In this document: positions 62,285-64,000 of the stretch, in pieces | Numbering within the stretch: position 1 is the first letter of the stretch | Layout: each line of letters starts with the position of its first letter | Assembly: GCF_001937195.1 (NCBI RefSeq) | Contig: NZ_MSDO01000012.1 | Span: 62,001-126,000, forward strand | Origin: Salinicola socius | GTDB lineage: Bacteria > Pseudomonadota > Gammaproteobacteria > Pseudomonadales > Halomonadaceae | Direction: 5' to 3' | Length of the DNA: 64,000 bases | Position numbers and translations under genes: made by a program | The notes under the pieces: model-generated | What the model was told of the DNA's origin: nothing | What the model saw: the letters and a program-made list of their open reading frames with translations, nothing else | Databases searched by the model: none

Positions 62285-62553
62285 ACTAAAAAATCACGTG
62301 TGTAATAACGCATTGGGGAGATGAGAAACGTTATCGACTGAGAGAGAGCGCCGAATTGCATAATCGTGCGGTCGATCATTCGCTCCCTGGCGAGCGAATG
62401 GGGTAGATTGAATCCATGACGACTTTTCTCGCGAACGCCATCCGTATCATTTGCATCCTGCACGGTAGGGTGGGGTAGCGTTCGTCTTTCACCACCTGCC
62501 TCCGACGGCGGGTGGTCATTTCCCGCCCAGGTGGCCAAGTCGAGGAGCCTCCC

Positions 62554-62985
62554 ATGGCAGATAACCCTTCCGCTGAATCACATCCCGTCGCCGCTCTCAT
62601 TCGGCAGGCCGACCGTCTGATTACCGCCGAGGACTTTGGCCGTCTACTGGCGATCTATGACGAGGACGCCACCCTAGTGGTGAAGCCCGGCCTAGTCGTA
62701 TCCGGCAGAGCACGCATTCGACAGGCATTCGAAGCCATCGCCGATCACTTCGAGCATCGGCTGACCGTGACCCAGGGAGCCATGGAGATCATCGAAGGCA
62801 GCGACACCGCGCTGGTAGTCATGGAAACACTGCTCGAGATCCCGCATGGCGACGGTGGAGCGCTCATACCAGTGAGGCGTAAGGCTACGTATGTCTTTCG
62901 CCGCTCGGCGGACGGGCAATGGCTCTGCACCGTCGATAACTCCTATGGCACAGATATTCTCGAGGAGGTTTCTGAGGCGCTGTAG
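62554..62985 (+). CDS. SnoaL-like / nuclear transport factor 2-fold protein
   Basis: 143 residues. ALIRQADRLITAEDFGRLLAIYDEDATLVV and GRARIRQAFEAIADHF followed by WLCTVDNSYG are the usual SnoaL/YybH-like (SgcJ/EcaC) pattern: one cone-shaped alpha+beta barrel. Such proteins may be small isomerases, hydrolases or ligand binders; no substrate can be assigned. ATG 62554 follows GAGGAG by 7 nt; 14 upstream in-frame residues are not used. Its GC is like the host chromosome, so it may be older cargo. Confidence 0.85.
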   Translation: MADNPSAESHPVAALIRQADRLITAEDFGRLLAIYDEDATLVVKPGLVVSGRARIRQAFEAIADHFEHRLTVTQGAMEIIEGSDTALVVMETLLEIPHGDGGALIPVRRKATYVFRRSADGQWLCTVDNSYGTDILEEVSEAL

Positions 62986-63392
62986 TGGTCTGGCAGCGTA
63001 AGGCTCGATGTGGCTGCTCGAGCCCTCTCCTGGCAGCGAGGAAGCGGCTGAGTCTGAGTCGCGTTCCCGTGGCCAGATTTCGCCGCCCGATCCGCTTGCG
63101 ACCCGCTGGCGCGCTGTCGACTCCCCGCCCCGCCTGCGCGCTAAATGGGTCGGTTTTGATGCAGCGTTGCAGGGGGCGCGAAGCCGCACCACCACTGGGG
63201 CGGCTGGGCAATTTCGAGTCCTTGAAAACGATGCGAAATGACGCATTTTGCGCCGCACCCGACGAAAGACGGGGAGCGTTAGATAGAGAAGTGAAACGGA
63301 ATGTGGCAGGTTGATACAAAAGGTATTCCTAACAGGCCTCGAGAAAGCTGACAGGTTCCGACCCAAAGCGGAAGTTCTATTAGGAGAGGCCG
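62986..63392. other. Gap without a supported gene
   Basis: About 400 bp between the SnoaL-like gene and the leader ORF. It contains an imperfect hairpin ATGCG-AAATGA-CGCAT (63231-63246) and AT-richer sequence after 63290, presumably the promoter of the OLD-type gene. Open frames here (for example 62985-63314 plus) lack ribosome sites and protein-like composition. Confidence 0.5.
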
Positions 63393-63497
63393 ATGACAGC
63401 TCCGCCGAGGTTGTTGTCGGCCGGGGGGTGTCGGCCAAACGACCGCTCTTTGGTGAAGATTGACCACTCACCTCCCCATAACGACAAACTCAGGTGA
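63393..63497 (+). CDS. Possible leader peptide upstream of the OLD-family gene, 34 residues
   Basis: ATG 63393 follows TAGGAGAGG with good spacing. The peptide begins MTAPPRLLSAGGCRPNDRS and ends just 9 nt before the ATPase ATG. The strong ribosome site and tight spacing suggest translational coupling; the sequence resembles no family I know and it may be non-functional. Confidence 0.35.
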   Translation: MTAPPRLLSAGGCRPNDRSLVKIDHSPPHNDKLR

Positions 63498-63506
63498 GGA
63501 CGTTCA

Positions 63507-64000
63507 ATGAAGCTTCAAACGATCCGGCTCGCAAACTTCCAATCATTCGGAGCGGCGCCCACCGAGATCCGGCTGGAAGAGATTACTTATCTCATCGGCC
63601 CTAACGGCTCGGGCAAGACAGCCGCACTCCAAGCCCTGTGCCGTCTATTTGCCTTTGAGCCGTCACTACGTCGGATCTTGCGCTCGGATTTTCATGTTCC
63701 ATTCAACGAAGCAGAACCGCCTGATGAGCGTCAGCTATGGATCGAGGCCGACTTTTTGTTTCCGGAACTCGGCGACGATGACGACGAAAACAGCACGGTA
63801 GCTCCTCATTTCGGCCACATGCGCCTTGACGAAATCGACGGCACACCGCGAGTGCGTTTCAGGCTCACTGCCACCATGGGCTTGGATGGAGATATAGAAG
63901 AAAGCATGGCCTATGTGCTGGACATCGATGCAGATGGCTCGCCGCTAAGCACAGCTCAAGTTCCCCGATCTGAACGCAACCATGTACACGTTCACTACCT
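63507..64000 (+). CDS. OLD-family ATPase / endonuclease, N-terminal part (cut by window edge)
   Basis: 164 codons visible. MKLQTIRLANFQSFG and ITYLIGPNGSGKTAALQALCRLF (Walker A, residues 31-38) are the SMC/RecF-like ABC ATPase start of overcoming-lysogenization-defect (OLD) nucleases; LRRILRSDFHVPFNE and the acidic DDDDENS loop follow. OLD proteins carry a C-terminal TOPRIM nuclease, beyond the window. GajA of the Gabija phage-defence system is of this type, and location in a tRNA-linked P4-like island fits. ATG 63507 follows GAGG. Which OLD class it is cannot be decided without the rest. Confidence 0.85.
   Translation, partial: MKLQTIRLANFQSFGAAPTEIRLEEITYLIGPNGSGKTAALQALCRLFAFEPSLRRILRSDFHVPFNEAEPPDERQLWIEADFLFPELGDDDDENSTVAPHFGHMRLDEIDGTPRVRFRLTATMGLDGDIEESMAYVLDIDADGSPLSTAQVPRSERNHVHVHY

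Larger units (their letters stand above)
59649..64000 (+). mobile_element. Genomic island integrated at tRNA-Arg (left end; right end beyond window)
   Basis: Immediately after the tRNA lie a P4-like integrase, an AT-rich convergent membrane-protein gene, short repeats, tiny overlapping frames, a SnoaL-like gene and an OLD-family ATPase. Base composition shifts sharply (60992-61900 is strongly AT-rich). The attachment core is presumably the tRNA 3' half, ending at CCA. No second copy is in the window, so the right boundary is unknown. Confidence 0.8.

Noticed and set aside
62077-62538. 153-codon minus-strand frame with a VGTVGTPGT stretch
   Set aside because: The stretch is just the TGTTCCC repeats read in reverse; the rest has no family resemblance and no ribosome site. 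I treat the repeats as non-coding, though a decayed gene is possible.
62985-63314. 109-codon plus-strand frame after the SnoaL-like gene
   Set aside because: Arg/Ala-rich, no ribosome site, overlapped by equally long frames in other phases.

Overview
The window looks like a stretch of chromosome from a high-GC gammaproteobacterium, most likely a member of the Halomonadaceae (Halomonas, Chromohalobacter, Salinicola or Kushneria type). This is inferred from gene order and protein character: glyQS with gmhB, crc beside pyrE, zapA-6S RNA-fau, pepP-ubiH-ubiI, gpmI-yibN-secB, rpiA beside ilvA, and heptose/Kdo-type LPS genes. No 16S gene is present to confirm it.

Layout. (1) 1-8.1 kb is an amino-acid catabolism block: a MocR/GabR-type regulator cut by the window edge, a divergent APC permease with gabT, an ElaA-type acetyltransferase, a hydroxyaspartate/threonine ammonia-lyase, an ExaC-type aldehyde dehydrogenase and a small unknown protein. 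(2) 8.4-11.4 kb holds five copies of the 16-bp ParB centromere site parS, all intergenic, around asmA, gmhB and glyQS. This marks an origin-proximal region, although no oriC or dnaA is in the window. (3) 14.6-35.6 kb is a large LPS inner-core cluster: heptose synthesis (hldD, hldE, gmhB), heptose and Kdo transfer (waaF, a GT9 enzyme, waaA), a Kdo kinase, at least seven further glycosyltransferases (GT2, GT4, GT8, GT90 and others), a LapC/YejM-like protein, an OpgB-like phosphoglycerol transferase and ddlA. Two unrecognised genes sit among them. (4) 35.5-59.4 kb is housekeeping: ldhA, rpiA/ilvA, 6S RNA with zapA/fau, pepP and ubiquinone hydroxylases, ctpA/envC/gpmI, yibN-secB-rsmE, crc/pyrE, trmL and rep. 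(5) From 59.57 kb to the window end a genomic island begins at the 3' end of a tRNA-Arg(CCG) gene: a P4-like tyrosine integrase, an AT-rich membrane protein, short repeats, a SnoaL-like protein and the start of an OLD-family ATPase/nuclease. This resembles a phage-defence hotspot, and its right end is not visible.

How parts may connect. crc encodes an ExoIII fold whose catalytic residues are all replaced, as in Pseudomonas Crc, the Hfq-dependent translational repressor. The permease gene at the left end has an AACAACAA motif just before its ribosome binding site, which fits the Hfq/Crc target consensus. The same permease/regulator intergenic region has a 9-bp direct repeat spaced two helical turns apart, the usual form of a MocR operator. 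The GABA/amino-acid block may therefore be under both local control and global catabolite repression.
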